From positions 32,101,510 to 32,165,509 of the forward strand of contig CM060068.1 of assembly GCA_030533445.1 (NCBI GenBank): DNA of 64,000 nt. Reading direction: 5' to 3'. The stretch comes from Cyprinodon diabolis (taxonomy: Eukaryota; Chordata; Actinopteri; Cyprinodontiformes; Cyprinodontidae). The notes beneath the pieces were generated by a model that saw nothing but the letters and a program-made list of their open reading frames with translations, had not been told where the DNA came from and ran no database searches. The position numbers and the translations under genes are program-made. Below are positions 1 through 12,175 of the stretch, piece after piece. The first letter of the stretch is position 1; the number at the start of each line of letters is the position of its first letter.

Positions 1-2553
1 ATTAGAGGCACGTGTACGTTTCCCACCTCTCCTTGTACTCATGTCTCCTCTCAATGCATTGCTAATAGCTGCGTTGAATCCCATCACCGTGACGTGACAG
101 CTTAGTGATGATAAACGCAGACGCTGCTTTGTTCTGCGTCAAATGTAAGCCAAACCTGCATATCAACTACAAACAGCTCCCGTAAAAAGGGAACAGGTGA
201 TATACAATATTGTGGGGAAGAGTTATAAGAGTAATAGGTACATATCTTCTATTTTTTCTTTTTTGCTTTGCGTCTTTGATTTCTTCACAGGGTTTGGAAA
301 GAAGAGTTGCGGGTCTCTCCTGAGAGTCACCGGGCCTGGAGGAGCTTTAGCACTATATCAGTCCCTGCTGTTTGAAACCAGCCTCATGAATAAAGATTTC
401 AGTCACGTTCAATACACCAGAACCCGGGAACTACCACAATGACAAACCAGTGCTTTATGATCTCTGCAGTGTGCCCGGCATACGTGCATATATAATCTCC
501 CTCTCCCTATATCAATCATAGCAGGTTCGTTTTGATTGATGTTGGACAACCGTGTCACAACTTGCTATTCTACGGCGTGTTTGGGGGATCACGGTGGAAA
601 TATGAATGATTATTTAAAATGTGATGTCAATATTCATTTAGTCTACTCAGGAGGAACAGCAGCCTTTGGCATGAGCAGATGCATGCAAAATTCTCTAAGC
701 TATTTGGCACTTTGTCCGAAAATTTTCAAGTGATACGCATAAAAACCCATGCAGGGTAATTGGTTTATGGTTTTCTTCAAGGTATGGTGAAACAGGATAA
801 AACAGGAAAAGCCCTTTTTACCCAAAACGCAGATTTTCATGGTTAGATTTATTGTGTGGCGAGTAGTGAGAAAGATTCTCAATGCATGAAAACCTCAACT
901 AAAATATCAAAGTATTAGCAGAAATATTTAAAAGGTTCTAGTTAATTTTTATTTAAAAAAACAAAACAAGAAAAGAACACATTTAAATATATTAATATTA
1001 CTCCATACATCATAAAGCATATTAATACTCTTAAAAACAATTTGTAACATTAGTTGCTGTTTTAAAGCTTAGCTCTTCTTACCCCTTCTGTGAATAACGA
1101 GTGGTTTTCCTTTAGGTTCAACACCATGATCGTCCATGCATTTTGGTAAAACATTTTTGAAATAAATTCATTTGTATATCTCGGTAGAGTGAAAAATAAC
1201 CAAGTACCTTTCAGCCAGCTGACAGGAAGTGTGTAGCAACATGTAGATAAGGGCTACCATTGTATTACACTCCCTACAGTAGAGATGATGCTGGCTTGCT
1301 CCCGTTAGCTTGTTGGCTCACGGCAGGAAGAGCTTCTAATGAAGGATGGGGCTTGGTCTGCTCTTTATTTCAATTCTGAAATAGTTGCCAACAGTCTCTT
1401 CCTTGGTTTGATAGCTTTGATGTGGCAAAAAAAATATCAAATTTTGGGAAGTTGGGACATTTTTTTCTCCGTCATGCCTTTTGTCAACTGGAATAGCAGT
1501 AGTCTTTTCTCCTGTTGTTTAATTTCCAAGTTTGACTTCTACTCCCTGGCAGTTGAAGAGAAATTCATAGAAAAGCTGCACCTTCACATAAGCAGCATAT
1601 TTCAAAGTAAAAAAAAAAAGTTGCTGCTTAAAATCCAGAAAATACGACATATATTCTTCTGTGACTTTTTCCATTTCTTTCAAAAGCTTTATTTTTAAGA
1701 ACATTTTAAAGCATATAAATAATACTATTACTCTGTTCAACATTGTTTATATATTTTTGTATTTTTTTATGATCAATAAATATGTATCTTACTTGATAAC
1801 ATTACTAAACTAGAGGTGCATCCTTAACCTGTCCAAACATTGAAACTATTTGATTTTCCCCCTTTGAGAATTATAGTTTATCCTAGTGTCATATGGATAA
1901 TTTTTTAATTGTCAGAGAGGATTTTATGCTCATGTATTCCACTTTATGTCCATGTCATCTAAAGACACTCTTTAGAATCAGTTTGGCGTGCCATGTAGGC
2001 CTTGACCGATTTGTTCTCGCCAGAAAAAATGCTCCTGGAATATATACATAATGCTGATGCAGGCTGAAGTACACTGCATAACCAATGGAAGCTGGTTAGA
2101 TACATTTCACACACACAAGAAACAGCTGTGTTCCCTTTCAAACACATTATTTCCCATTAACTTAATTCTGTTTCTTGCAAAGTTGCAAACCAACTTTGCT
2201 CTCTTTGTGAAGGACTCTAATTTGTACAAGTTTCTTTTAACTTTCTCTGTTCCTTGTTTTTCTTTCCCGTTAATTGATCACTAATTTGCGTGCAAAAAGT
2301 CTGCTTCTTGCTCACTTTGAAAGGAGCAGTGCATGCATGGTCTGCACCGAGTGAAAAAAAATTCTGAGATGTGCAGCTACTTGCTACGACAGAGACCGAG
2401 TCTGGAATGGCAGAATGGTGTCTTGGTTTGCGCTCATCCTCTCAAGCATAGTTTAATGCATCTAGTATAAACCAAGCTTTAGCCACACTTCAGAATTTGA
2501 CAAATTGTTGCTCCTAGTTTCTGTTCCTTCACCTTTCGTTGAGTGAGCAGTAA
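1..2553. other. Upstream intron, unique AT-rich sequence
   Basis: No exon, RNA gene or recognisable mobile element is visible. Short open frames lack codon bias or family motifs and are chance. This stretch lies 5' of the first visible dach1 exon in the same orientation, so it is most likely the 3' part of a dach1 intron. I looked for the preceding DACH1 exon (the RPPKRTQSVTSPE region) and did not find it. Confidence 0.55.
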
Positions 2554-3214
2554 AGCTGGGCGTACACTGTGCGATTTTTTCAGTCGTTGCACGCAGCTTT
2601 TAGTCGTACGGTTTTAGTCGTACAGTGTGAGTTCACAACTCACGATTTATGCTCGGCCCGACACTCTCATGCAATCTACCTGCTCACACTGCCTCACACT
2701 GACTAAAAACCACGTGAGATGGAGCTGCTCTGACTCGTCTATCCGGAAGCCAAACAAATAAAAGGGGGATATTAAGCTCACTATAGTGAACCGCGCTGCC
2801 TTGGCAATTTGAGCAATTTTGTGCTGAAAGCCCTAAAAAGAAAAGGCGTCGAGGTGTTCGGAAAAAAAACATGGCTGAGCAAACGTGGCTACTATGGTCT
2901 GTCAATTTTACAGACAGAACTTCATGTCACTCATTGTATCCCTGCCATGCTGCTGTGTTTACAGAAGAATCCTTTTTTGCGCATGCACATTGAGCGATTT
3001 ACCTACGACGGTCGGGAGAAAATCAAACATGTTTGATTATCTCCCAACCTCACAATTCCTGATCGGGAGGTGGTCATGAGAGGCTGATGGCCCCTTGTAA
3101 CCCCCTGTACACTACACGACGCATGACTCACGATCAGGCTGAAAGTCAGCCCGATTGAAAGATTCTCGCACGACGGGAAAATCGCCCCGAAAATCGCACA
3201 GTGTACGCTCGGCT
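2554..3214. mobile_element. PIF/Harbinger-type miniature element (non-autonomous)
   Basis: The 661-bp element has inverted ends. The left end reads AGCTGGGCGTACACTGTGCG and the complement of the right end reads AGCCGAGCGTACACTGTGCG, two differences in the first 20 bases. It is flanked on both sides by the trinucleotide TAA (2551-2553 and 3215-3217), the target duplication typical of PIF/Harbinger elements. Repeated motifs such as AGTCGTAC and CGCACAGTGTACG occur near the ends. No transposase can be read, so it is a miniature or deletion derivative. It lies in the upstream dach1 intron. Confidence 0.8.
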
Positions 3215-3283
3215 TAAGGAGACTATCCTGAGTAGAAAATAAAATAAATACTGCTGTACCAAATCCAGTAATGCTTCGACCTT

Positions 3284-4078
3284 ACAGGTGTCACACAGAA
3301 ACACATGTTATACAAAAGTATAAGTTGCGCAAAAAGTTATACATAAGTAATAAATACGTGAAGCTACATATGAAGGTGTGTACATTTGCATGTTTCACCA
3401 AGCATATAGAGGATATAGAAGGAAACAATTTATTTCTATTTAAATTTGTGAGGCTGGCTGTGCCCATAGATCCTACGATGCAGAGGCGTGTTTGTCACTA
3501 TAAAGCTAAGCAAAGCAAATCTGTACTTTCTATTCCTTATATTTTTAAACAAACATTACTCGTTACTTTTGGCTTCGGTTTAATGTTTATAAATATTTAT
3601 TTCACGTCATGTGCGCCATCCAATGCAGATCATTGGCAACATCCAACATCCAACTCATTGGCTAGCTAAAGGAAATCATCAGAAGCAAGCAAGTGTTCAA
3701 GTGTGAATTTTCTATGCCATGCTACAATGTCAGATTCAGAAAAAGAAAAAGATGTTGAAATGTCTGAAAGGTCGGACACAGGCGAGAGCGTACCTGGTGA
3801 CGGAGACCAACAAGACCTCCCTCATCCTTGGCCCTATCTCAAAAGAATTTTTTCGAAATAGTCAAAAACTTGAACTTTCAATTCATATAGTGGCAGCTGG
3901 CTGTTTTTTAAAGGTTGCTTTTTACTTGTATACTTTAAGTAGTTTTGGAGCACATACTTTTTCACTTTTACTTGAGCAAGTGGTCAAGTTGATACTTCAA
4001 CTTTTACCAGAGTGTTTTTAAACTGCAGTATCTATACTTCTACTGAAGTAACAAAGGTGTGTTTTTTTGACACTACTG
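3284..4078 (+). mobile_element. hAT-family remnant with transposase start
   Basis: The right part (about 3890-4078) has the alternating phrases about 'acttttact' and 'cttctactgaagta' that mark the end of a widespread fish hAT family, finishing in TGACACTACTG. The left limit at CAGGTGTCA (about 3284) is a plausible matching end, but I see no convincing 8-bp target duplication, so the boundaries are approximate. A short frame inside (3727-3861) matches the beginning of a BED-finger hAT transposase. The element is internally deleted and decayed. Confidence 0.55.
3727..3861 (+). pseudogene. N-terminal fragment of a hAT transposase
   Basis: The frame is 44 residues plus a stop. It begins with an acidic leader (MSDSEKEKDVEMSE) and ends in LPHPWPYLKRIFSK, which resembles the stretch just before the BED zinc finger of fish hAT/ZBED transposases (HPWPYL followed by F). 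The finger itself is absent: the frame stops and the sequence changes to terminal-repeat-like DNA. It is therefore a truncated relic inside the element at 3284-4078. I assign it by family resemblance from memory. Confidence 0.55.
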
Positions 4079-4983
4079 GTAAGTTGATACCTCAATCAGC
4101 TAGGAAGTATTGTTGGCTTTTTTCTTTAATGTAATTATAAAGACGATACACTTGAGGAATGGTATAATGTTTTATACTGCAAATGTTTTTTTAATCCTTC
4201 CATTTCTAAACTTTCGAATGTGTCTCTTTGAAATAAAGAGCAATGATTTATCTTACTTTGTCACCTGTTTTTTTTCTCTATAGCTTTTACACAAAATTCT
4301 ACAAGATATGGTTTTACTATTCACTGGATCACGGCATAGCCTTTTTAAGAGCTTAATGAAAAATTGCAAACACTAATCGTGAAAAAAACTCAAGTGCCTG
4401 CTACGCTGTTTTAAGATTGAGTTCATTTAAACGTTAGCCATATTTATGTTGATTAAATCACTTAAACAAAACTGAAGCTGCCATAAACAAGACTCATTGG
4501 TTGTGTTGCTTCAGCCTCTCTAGCTTTTTCTTTCCTCCAGAATCAAACAGTATTTTAAACACAAACACATAGCTTGTAATAAGTTGTGCACACAGAATGC
4601 TTGCATCATGCACTATTATCTCAACTGCATCTCTTCCTATCAGGGAACAAATACATCAGTACAGAGGCGAGGATTGCTGGAGTCCTCAAAACATTCATAA
4701 AAATCATATGCTGCCATACACACAGGGATCCATCTCATCAGCATGATAACCTGCTGGGAAGATCTACTCTGTCAGAAGATGAACCACAGGGCTGGCATTT
4801 CATAGAAGCTCGCTCAGCATAGTGTGTGAAATTACTTAGTGTTTCTTCTTGTTAATATTGAAGCCATATTCATTTGTTTGCTTCATTTACCAAAGGAATT
4901 GTCTCCCAGGTGGTGTTGCTCAGCCTCAGCAGACGGTGCAGCAGGTCTGTAAGCGCTCTGTCTCTTCTGCCTCCTCTCTCCAG
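4079..4983. other. Upstream intron end and splice acceptor tract
   Basis: Mostly AT-rich sequence without a recognised repeat. The last 35 bases before 4984 are a pyrimidine-rich tract with the acceptor CAG at 4981-4983, which sets the start of the first exon. Confidence 0.6.
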
Positions 4984-5136
4984 GCCTGACAGCGGCCGCG
5001 GCAGCAGCTGCTAACGCAGCCATCGCAGAGGCCATGAAGGTCAAGAAGATCAAGCTGGAGGCGATGAGTGGCTACCACGGCAACGCCAACCACCACGGGG
5101 CTGACGGAGAGAATGGAGACCTCAGCTCTGGCGTCG
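4984..5136 (+). CDS. dach1: dach1 exon: alanine tract and basic segment (partial CDS)
   Basis: The exon starts with two bases that finish a glycine codon from the missing upstream exon. It then reads LTAAAAAAANAAIAEAMKV, KKIKLEAMSGYHG and ADGENGDLSSGV, ending with one base of the next glycine codon. Human DACH1 has the same order: alanine tract, AIAEAMKVKKIKLEAM, then a histidine/asparagine-rich linker. The KVKKIKLE cluster is basic and could aid nuclear retention, which is inference. The acceptor CAG at 4981-4983 follows a good pyrimidine tract, and the donor is GGTGAG. The exon lies between the DNA-binding N-terminal domain (off the window) and the proline-rich middle. GC content is clearly higher than in the surrounding intron. 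Confidence 0.94.
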
Positions 5137-8100
5137 GTGAGGATGCCCTTTACACACACACAGGCACTGTCACTGACACATCTGCACTCACATTAATGGA
5201 TGACAGATGCATGCTCCGAAGCATTTTAATACAACTTTACTTGACAGAGACTTTCTACATAATTTACAGCTTTTAGAGGGAATTTCTACTAGTATAATCT
5301 AACACTTCAGTTTCTTTTAAATAAATTAGATAAAATAATTCAGATAACTTGATTAAAGCCATTGTTTGTTGCTTGTCTATTAGTTGCAGATTTAATTTCT
5401 TTAAAAATCAGTTAAACTAGTTACTGAACATTTTATTCATTGAATCAACATAGGTACTCAGATTATAGTAAACGTTCAGTAATATTGTGTGAATGATGGC
5501 TGATATTCAACAGGGAACCAACTTCTACAAAAGGATAGACTGCTTTCTGTCATTAACAAGTTTTTGAAAATGGTTCCAAAGAACAATATTCACAATTTCC
5601 TCTTTTTTGTGGACAATTTCCTTACATTTCATACTTTTAAACCTACAGTTTGCTTCTCTTTGATTCTCTTCTATTGTGACACGTAACACAAGTCAGGTTA
5701 AAAAAAAATATTTCCAGAGTTCTTATCCAGTCAAAAAATAATAATAATAATTTGAGTGATCAATATTTAAGTCTAAGCATAAAATGATGTAAAATATAAT
5801 GGTCATGAAAACATGTTTGAATTATCCAGACTGTATTATGAATTTAATCATATAAAAGCAAAAGCCTTTTCTCTTTTTTCAGTGTCTCAAAAATGTTGTA
5901 CTCTTTTTTCTTTTTTCTTTGACATTTGATTTGTCTCACAAAAGCCTATGTTTTTATTACATTTTCATTTATTTAATGGTTTAGTGTCTGAGATACTAAA
6001 AAAAGTAAATAACCATTTGACAGATTATTTTGGCACTCAATGGACCTTTTTGGATCCCAATTTTAAAATTGATTTTAACCATAAAAAAAAAAAAAAAAAT
6101 TATAATAAATAAATGAATCACAGATCAAAATGTTTAACTTAAAATGTATGTGGATTTGTTCATTCTAATTTGATAAATCTGCATTATAAATAAAAGAGCT
6201 GATTTAATTTACCAGGTGCCAATTGGAGTGTAATAGCTGTGTATTACAATGCTTAATAGAAAGTCAACTTTATATTAATTAGTTGTATAAGACGGGATCA
6301 ATTGATTGTATTTGAATGATAAACATTCACTTCTTAAGTTTTACTTTACTCTCATCATTATTTACAATCAAATACATAACAAACCTTTTTATATTTGATC
6401 TATGAGTTGATCAAGAAACACTATCTGACATACAAAAAGTCAGATAATAGGGATATATGATTTACATTGGGATGAATTGGGATCATCTTTAAAGCAGATG
6501 AAAACTGTTACCTCTCCCAGGTACCCTGCAACATGCAACTTTTTTTTTATGTTCAACATTTGTCATTCTCACTTGTTAAGTAAAAATATATTTGCAGAAA
6601 TATTTTTTTTAGATATCAAAGTGATTTAGGGCAAATTCAATGGTCATATTTAAAATTAAAAACCTGAAACAAACAGGGAAAAAAATCTAAAAAGTGAATT
6701 TCAACATACAGAACCCAACTTGACAAATGTGTTTTAACTCAAATGTCCACAATGCTTTGAAAACAATTGGAATAAAAGAAAAACTGTGAACATGGTAAGG
6801 TATGAAATTTCATATCTGTAGGAACCATCCATTTAAAATATGCTCAGAAGCAAAGAATAATAAGTCTCTGCTTACACACATGCCGAACTTACTTCTGTTT
6901 CTTTCAACAGTTCACTCTAACTTCCTGTCTTGTTTCAGCCAGAATCCAGCAAAGCCTAATTGGTATTACTCATACAGCTTGACTTAAAACCAAAGATTTG
7001 CACGGTACATCCAATACCCCGCTGTTATACCAGTTGTTTATGACATGGTAAGCTGCTGAATTCAATGTGTTTGCATGTAGGTGGAAGCTCTAAATTCAGT
7101 GCGAATGGGAGTTTTGTTTTTTCTTGAAGTCTGTAACGTTAAGAGAGAAAAAAAGAGCCTAATTGTAGAGCGAAGCTGTGAACACAGTTTACCCCGGCTA
7201 TCGGCTTTTTAACATGATCTAATTGAATTGCTGTGAGAGCTCTGGTTTTTCACTATGTGCCGTTTCAATTAATTATTAGCCCTAAAAAGCAGAAGGAGCT
7301 CCGTAATATCACACACAAGCACTTAGTGAATTAAAAGAGACTGATAATGTACGCTGGTTCAGATTCACAAGGCCTTTTCAGAATTATAAACCAGATGTAA
7401 TCCTTGCAACTTGGGACGCTAAATAGAGGTTTCCGTTCTCTTACTGAAATAAACGACACATTTCTAAAGTAACACTTGACACAGTGGGGCTTGTGGTGCG
7501 GGAGATAAAAACAGGATGTGTTTCAAAGCCGATTTAACAATGCAAAATACATAAAGTGTGAGGTCATCACTCCAAGAGAATGGAGTGTGTAAAAAAAAAA
7601 AAAAAAAAGAAAAAAATTTGAGCCTGCGAGGTCACCGAAATAAAGATAAATGTGAGCACCAAACAGCAAGGCTGTGGCAATGGAGCTAATAAGAAACAGT
7701 TTTATCTTTTTACAATTTAAATTGTAACCTTGAGTGGCGTAGCCAGCCACACAAGGCTCTCCGGAAGAATCATAATTCTGGCAAAAAAAGAAAGGGAGGG
7801 AGAGCTTCTAGGTGTGGGCCACGGCATTAGCTCTCTGAGTGAAATATATGGCAGTGACGCCTCTCAGGCCCATCCACAATCAATTGGATTCTTTTCCTTT
7901 AATATTTACTCGCAGCGATGAGATGCTCGTCTGCATGGTGATGAACAGTCTGCCACTGGCGTTTGAAGGTGACCTGTCAGTGAGTATGGACAAATTTCTC
8001 GCTTGCAGAAATGTAGAAAATAAATCATTAGGGGGAGGCAGTCAGAAATCGTAGAGGGATGGGGGGGTGTACTGCCTCTCTCCCTCTACTCGGATTTAAA

Positions 8101-9624
8101 TCAGCTCAGATTTATGATTTGAATTAATGCTCCGTTTGGTCAAAGGAGTGTTCGCAGAAACAAATGATGTTTGGTACTGAAACCATCCTAATATTGATTA
8201 CTGGGTGTCGCAGCAATCTCTTGTTTATATCAAGCACTCTCCTGTGACAGGGTGGCCAGCAGGAGTCATCCTGATAATACACTGGAGATATATGGCCATG
8301 GTTCTGCACTGTGGAGCCATGAAAACGAAGGAACCAACATTTCACCTTCTTCTGCAGCATCCAGCTCCTCTGACTCTTAACACTCGGTTTTTTGGTGGAA
8401 ACATTGTGTAATTTCACCCTAAAACTGATGCCTGTTTCAATGTGCTCTGATTATGATTGGAACTATTTTGGAGTGTAAATGTTAGGTTAGCTTAAGCATT
8501 GATCAGAGTTTTGTGGCCAATTTTCCTCTTACAGATATCGTAAAGCTTTGGCCTGCCAATAAAAATGTTGCTGAAATCCCTTTTCCATTTGCAGCAAATA
8601 AAAACAAATTTTCTGCTTTAGTAGGACATATACCCCTGATCAAATGAAATTTTAAATGTACAAAAGAACAGTTTTCTCTTAAACATCCTAAAATGACAGC
8701 CCTATCTTTGTGAAATTATGAAATAAAACTCATCTATTAAGATTTACAACATATCTCATCCACTCTTTTACACTTGAGTTAGAGAGAACGTTTTCATCAG
8801 TATTTTTGGCACAAGTGGACAATCCAGGTTCAGCAATAAAAGAAAGTTCCATTTTGCATTTCCAGCTCCACAACACAAACAGAAACTAATAACCTGGTTA
8901 GGTGAACAGAATGAAAGAAAACATGGCAGCATTTTGACTTTCTGAACCTGAATTATCCACCTATGTTTAGTGGACATACAGTATCTAGCGCCTGATTTTC
9001 TGAAGGTTTGTGCTCTTAAAACGTGCAAACATGTTTGTATGCTCTTCAAAGAAGTCACAAAGTGATTTGCGTTTACAATATAAGGCCTGTATTAACCCTA
9101 TTTTGTGTGTTTCTGCCTTCATCAATAGCAGATAATATTCTAATTCCAGAAATGCATATATTCATGGGTGGAGGAAATTCCAATATAAACATTTAGCATG
9201 GATGGGTGTGCATCCCTTACTCCTTGCAACAGGTTACTTTTTCTTCCTGGATTGAGCGAAGCACGAAGCACAGTTATGTTTTATATGTTTGCTCCTGTTT
9301 AGAAACCCACACAGTAGGGGTGGGAGGGGGCAATCAGCAGACAAAGACAACTTTCTCATGTTGTATGATATTTAATGTTTTGTAAATGTAACTTAATTTA
9401 TTTTTAGCAATTTCATTTTTAACTTTTGTTGGTATCACTTAAAATATGCTACCTATGTAAAGAACTCTATACATTTTTATTATTATTTTTTGAATATTTT
9501 ATTATTATTATTATTATCAGCTCCAACTACTATAATTGGAAGTTTTGAATCTTACCAGCACTCTGAAGGATTCCCTCTTATTTAAATTGGTAGAACCTAA
9601 TTGGTTTGCATGGTCTTAACATAT
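5137..9624. other. Large intron, first part
   Basis: No exon is visible. 5280-6700 is strongly AT-rich with simple A and T runs (for example 6081-6100). From about 7000 to 8100 the sequence becomes more complex and contains a candidate regulatory island (see 7190-7480). 8100-9600 is unique sequence in which I see no gene or recognised repeat. I searched this intron for the alternative DACH1 exon that begins SSDGSWDKE in human and did not see it. Confidence 0.5.
7190..7480. promoter_or_regulatory. Candidate conserved non-coding island
   Basis: A non-repetitive stretch contains a homeodomain-type core (CAATTAATTATTAG at about 7267-7280) and balanced base composition unlike the AT-rich flanks. 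It shows no coding potential. Within a dach1 intron this texture is typical of developmental enhancers, but conservation was not tested, so this is inference only. Confidence 0.3.
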
Positions 9625-9632
9625 GTGCAGAT

Positions 9633-10156
9633 TAGAGACTGACACGGGAGTGGATTTTCACTCCTGTCCCGTCCCACTCCCACAGAACAAAATTGTGTCC
9701 CGTCCAGATCCCGGGCCAGAGTAGAAATCTAAATCCTGTCCCGTCCCACTCCTGGTGAAACTCCCATTCAGAATGACTCCCGCTCCTGCACCACTCCCAT
9801 TCTTGTTTTTGAGCGTGGGTGAAAATCTCAGAGCGGAAGCACTGTTGGTTTTTGGGTCGTGTAGTTTTTTTGACTCGCATTATAGTGTAGGCTTCAAGGG
9901 AAAAAAACTACAAAATGGCTGTGCCAGTACTGCGGCGCCAGTACTTTTTCTTTCTATTTTATTTTATTTTTTGGCATCGATCCTAGTTTTTTTTTAGTTA
10001 CTACTATCAGTTTGCTCCCGCTCCCGTCTGCTCCCGTTAATGTTTTATCCTCTACCGTCCCAATCACGTGATCGTTACTGATACTGACTCCCATCCCACG
10101 GGAATCCCACGGGAATCCCGTGACCCGTGGGATTCCTGAAAAAATGTCAGTCTCTA
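9633..10156. mobile_element. hAT-type miniature element with 8-bp target duplication
   Basis: The 524-bp element begins TAGAGACTGAC and ends GTCAGTCTCTA, an 11-bp perfect terminal inverted repeat. The 8-bp sequence GTGCAGAT lies on both sides (9625-9632 and 10157-10164), the target duplication length of hAT transposons. The interior is rich in CCCGTCCCACTCC-like and GGGAATCCCGTG-like sub-repeats and has no transposase. The perfect target duplication suggests a fairly recent insertion. Confidence 0.88.
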
Positions 10157-10927
10157 GTGCAGATATTTTTTTTACATCACCTGCAACATGCCCACTTATT
10201 GCACAAATTAAAAACACATTTATATGTGCAGTTTGGTGCCCATAAGGTGAAATCAATCAAAGTACACCATATCACAATATAAGGTTCAACTTTTTGGGAA
10301 TTTAAAACAAATAACAGCTGAGTCTATCTTGACATATGCGATAAAACAAACCTCTTATTTACTGTTATGGGTTAGATTGTAAAATTAAATGACTAAATTT
10401 TAAAGCGGCCTTAAGCAGCTTTCATTTGTAAATATATATCCATTATTATTCATAGCTGGACCATATAGTATGAAAGAGAAGGCAGGGTGCTCTGTAGTTA
10501 AACAGGATTTCACCATTTGTTCTAAAATATGATAACAGAGGCAGCATGTTTAACTCTGTAGCGTCTCACAGCACATCAGAGTCTAACATGATTAGCTCAA
10601 TAAAGGAACAAAGCAATTCAAACAGCTGCCTGATGTTGTTTCCTTAATCCCAGACATCATCACAAACTCAATATGTGCAATGTGGCAATCAGGACTGCTT
10701 GAATGCAATATTTAGTAGATCATAGCATTTCAGGACATCCATATATTGAAGGACTTTCACAGCCTTTTATGAGTACTGCTGATATAGATGTTATTGACTA
10801 AGATGCTGACGATAAGGGAGAGCTTATCATGGAGAAAGGCTGATGATGATAGAATGCAATTGTCAAAACTAGTATCATTTTACATTATTCTAGCTTCACT
10901 TATACATGGCAGCCATACTTTAACATA
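10157..10927. other. Intron between two transposons
   Basis: Unique AT-rich intron sequence. I see no gene or repeat. Confidence 0.5.
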
Positions 10928-12175
10928 CACTATATTGCCAAAAGTATTTGCTCACCTGCCTTGACTCACATATGAGCTTAAGTGACATCCCGTTCCTAAT
11001 CCATAGGGTTCAATATGACGTCGGTCCACCCTTTGCAGCTAGAACAGCTTCAACTCTTCTGGGAAGGCTGTCCACAAGGTTTAGGAGTGTGTTTATGGGA
11101 ATTTTTGACCATTCTTCCAGAAGCGCATTTGTGAGGTCGCACACTGATGTTGGACGAGAAGGCCTGGCTCTCAGTCTCCGCTCTAATTCATCCCAAAGGT
11201 GTTCTATCGGGTTGAGGTCAGGACTCTGTGCAGGCCAGTCAAGTTCATCCACACCAGACTCTGTCATCCATGTCTTTATGGACCTTGCTTTGTGCACTGG
11301 TGCACAGTCATGTTGGAAGAGGAAGGGGCCAGCTCCAAACTGTTCCCACAAAGTTGGGAGCATGGAATTGTCCAAAATGTCTTGGTATGCTGAAGCATTC
11401 AGAGTTCCTTTCACTGGAACTAAGGGGCCAAGCCCAGCTCCTGAAAAACAACCCCACACCATAATCCCCCCTCCACCAAACTTTACACTTGGCACAATGC
11501 AGTCAGACAAGTACCGTTCTCCTGGCAACCGCCAAACCCAGACCCGTCCATCAGATTGCCAGATGGAGAAGCGCGATTCGTCACTCCAGAGAACGCGTCT
11601 CCACTGCTCTAGAGTCCAGTGGCGGCGTGCTTTACACCACCGCATCCGACGCTTTGCATTGCACTTGGTTATGTATGGCTTGGATGCAGCTGCTCGACCA
11701 TGGAAACCCATTCCATGAAGCTCTCTGCGCACTGTTCTTGAGCTAATCTGAAGGCCACATGAAGTTTGGAGGTCTGTAGTGATTGACTCTGCAGAAAGTT
11801 GGCGACCTCTTCGCACTATGCGCTTCAGCATCCGCTGACCCCGCTCCGTCAGTTTACGTGGCCTACCACTTCGTGGCTGAGTTGCTGTCGTTCCCAAACA
11901 CTTCCATTTTCTTATAATACAGCTGACAGTTGACTGTGGAATATTTAGGAGCGAGGAAATTTCACGACTGGATTTGTTGCACAGGTGGCATCCTATCACA
12001 GTTCCACGCTGGAATTCACTGAGCTCCTGAGAGCGACCCATTCCTTCACAAATGTTTGTAAAAACAGTCTGCATGCCTAGGTGCTTGAATTTATACACCT
12101 GTGGCCATGGAAGTGATTGGAACACCTGATTCCAATAATTTGGATGGGTGAGCAAATACTTTTGGCAATATAGTG
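10928..12175 (-). mobile_element. Tc1-like transposon, apparently complete
   Basis: The element is 1248 bp and is bounded by TA dinucleotides (10926-10927 and 12176-12177), the target of Tc1/mariner transposons. The terminal inverted repeats match perfectly over 29 bp, starting CACTATATTGCCAAAAGTAT. One uninterrupted transposase gene fills most of the interior on the - strand, antisense to dach1. Length, target, ends and a full gene all fit an autonomous Tc1 element. Short ends of about 30 bp set it apart from the decayed Tc1 copies elsewhere in the window, whose ends read CAGTGCCTTGCAAAAGTAT-like. Confidence 0.95.
11010..12041 (-). CDS. Tc1-family transposase, full length
   Basis: The 343-residue frame from [10 protein letters not shown] has no stop or frameshift; Tc1 transposases are usually about 340 residues. 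An in-frame Met at 12074 would add 11 residues. The enzyme cuts out and reinserts the element at TA sites. Residues 1-50 form the first helix-turn-helix ([20 protein letters not shown]), GRPRK at 59-63 is the AT-hook-like linker, and a second helix-turn-helix follows to about 115. The DDE triad is D154 (LWSDESRF), D245 (FQHDCAPVH) and E280 ([11 protein letters not shown]). There are 34 residues between the second D and the E, the DD34E spacing of Tc1. The glycine-rich box [13 protein letters not shown] is at 188-200. The protein ends KGGPTSY. I see no missing catalytic residue. Whether it is active is unknown. Confidence 0.94.
   Translation of the reverse strand: MGRSQELSEFQRGTVIGCHLCNKSSREISSLLNIPQSTVSCIIRKWKCLGTTATQPRSGRPRKLTERGQRMLKRIVRRGRQLSAESITTDLQTSCGLQISSRTVRRELHGMGFHGRAAASKPYITKCNAKRRMRWCKARRHWTLEQWRRVLWSDESRFSIWQSDGRVWVWRLPGERYLSDCIVPSVKFGGGGIMVWGCFSGAGLGPLVPVKGTLNASAYQDILDNSMLPTLWEQFGAGPFLFQHDCAPVHKARSIKTWMTESGVDELDWPAQSPDLNPIEHLWDELERRLRARPSRPTSVCDLTNALLEEWSKIPINTLLNLVDSLPRRVEAVLAAKGGPTSY

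Noticed and set aside
1..4983. Upstream dach1 exon
   Set aside because: No open segment matching the RPPKRTQSVTSPE or Dach N-terminal domain is present on the + strand.
5137..5276. Frame extension after the alanine-tract exon
   Set aside because: It reads past a good GTGAGG donor, and the joined frame with 30350 matches DACH1.
7586..7617. A-rich run as a retroposon tail
   Set aside because: No element body or target duplication is visible next to it.
10948..11746. 256-residue and shorter + strand open frames
   Set aside because: Antisense shadows of the Tc1 transposase on the - strand.
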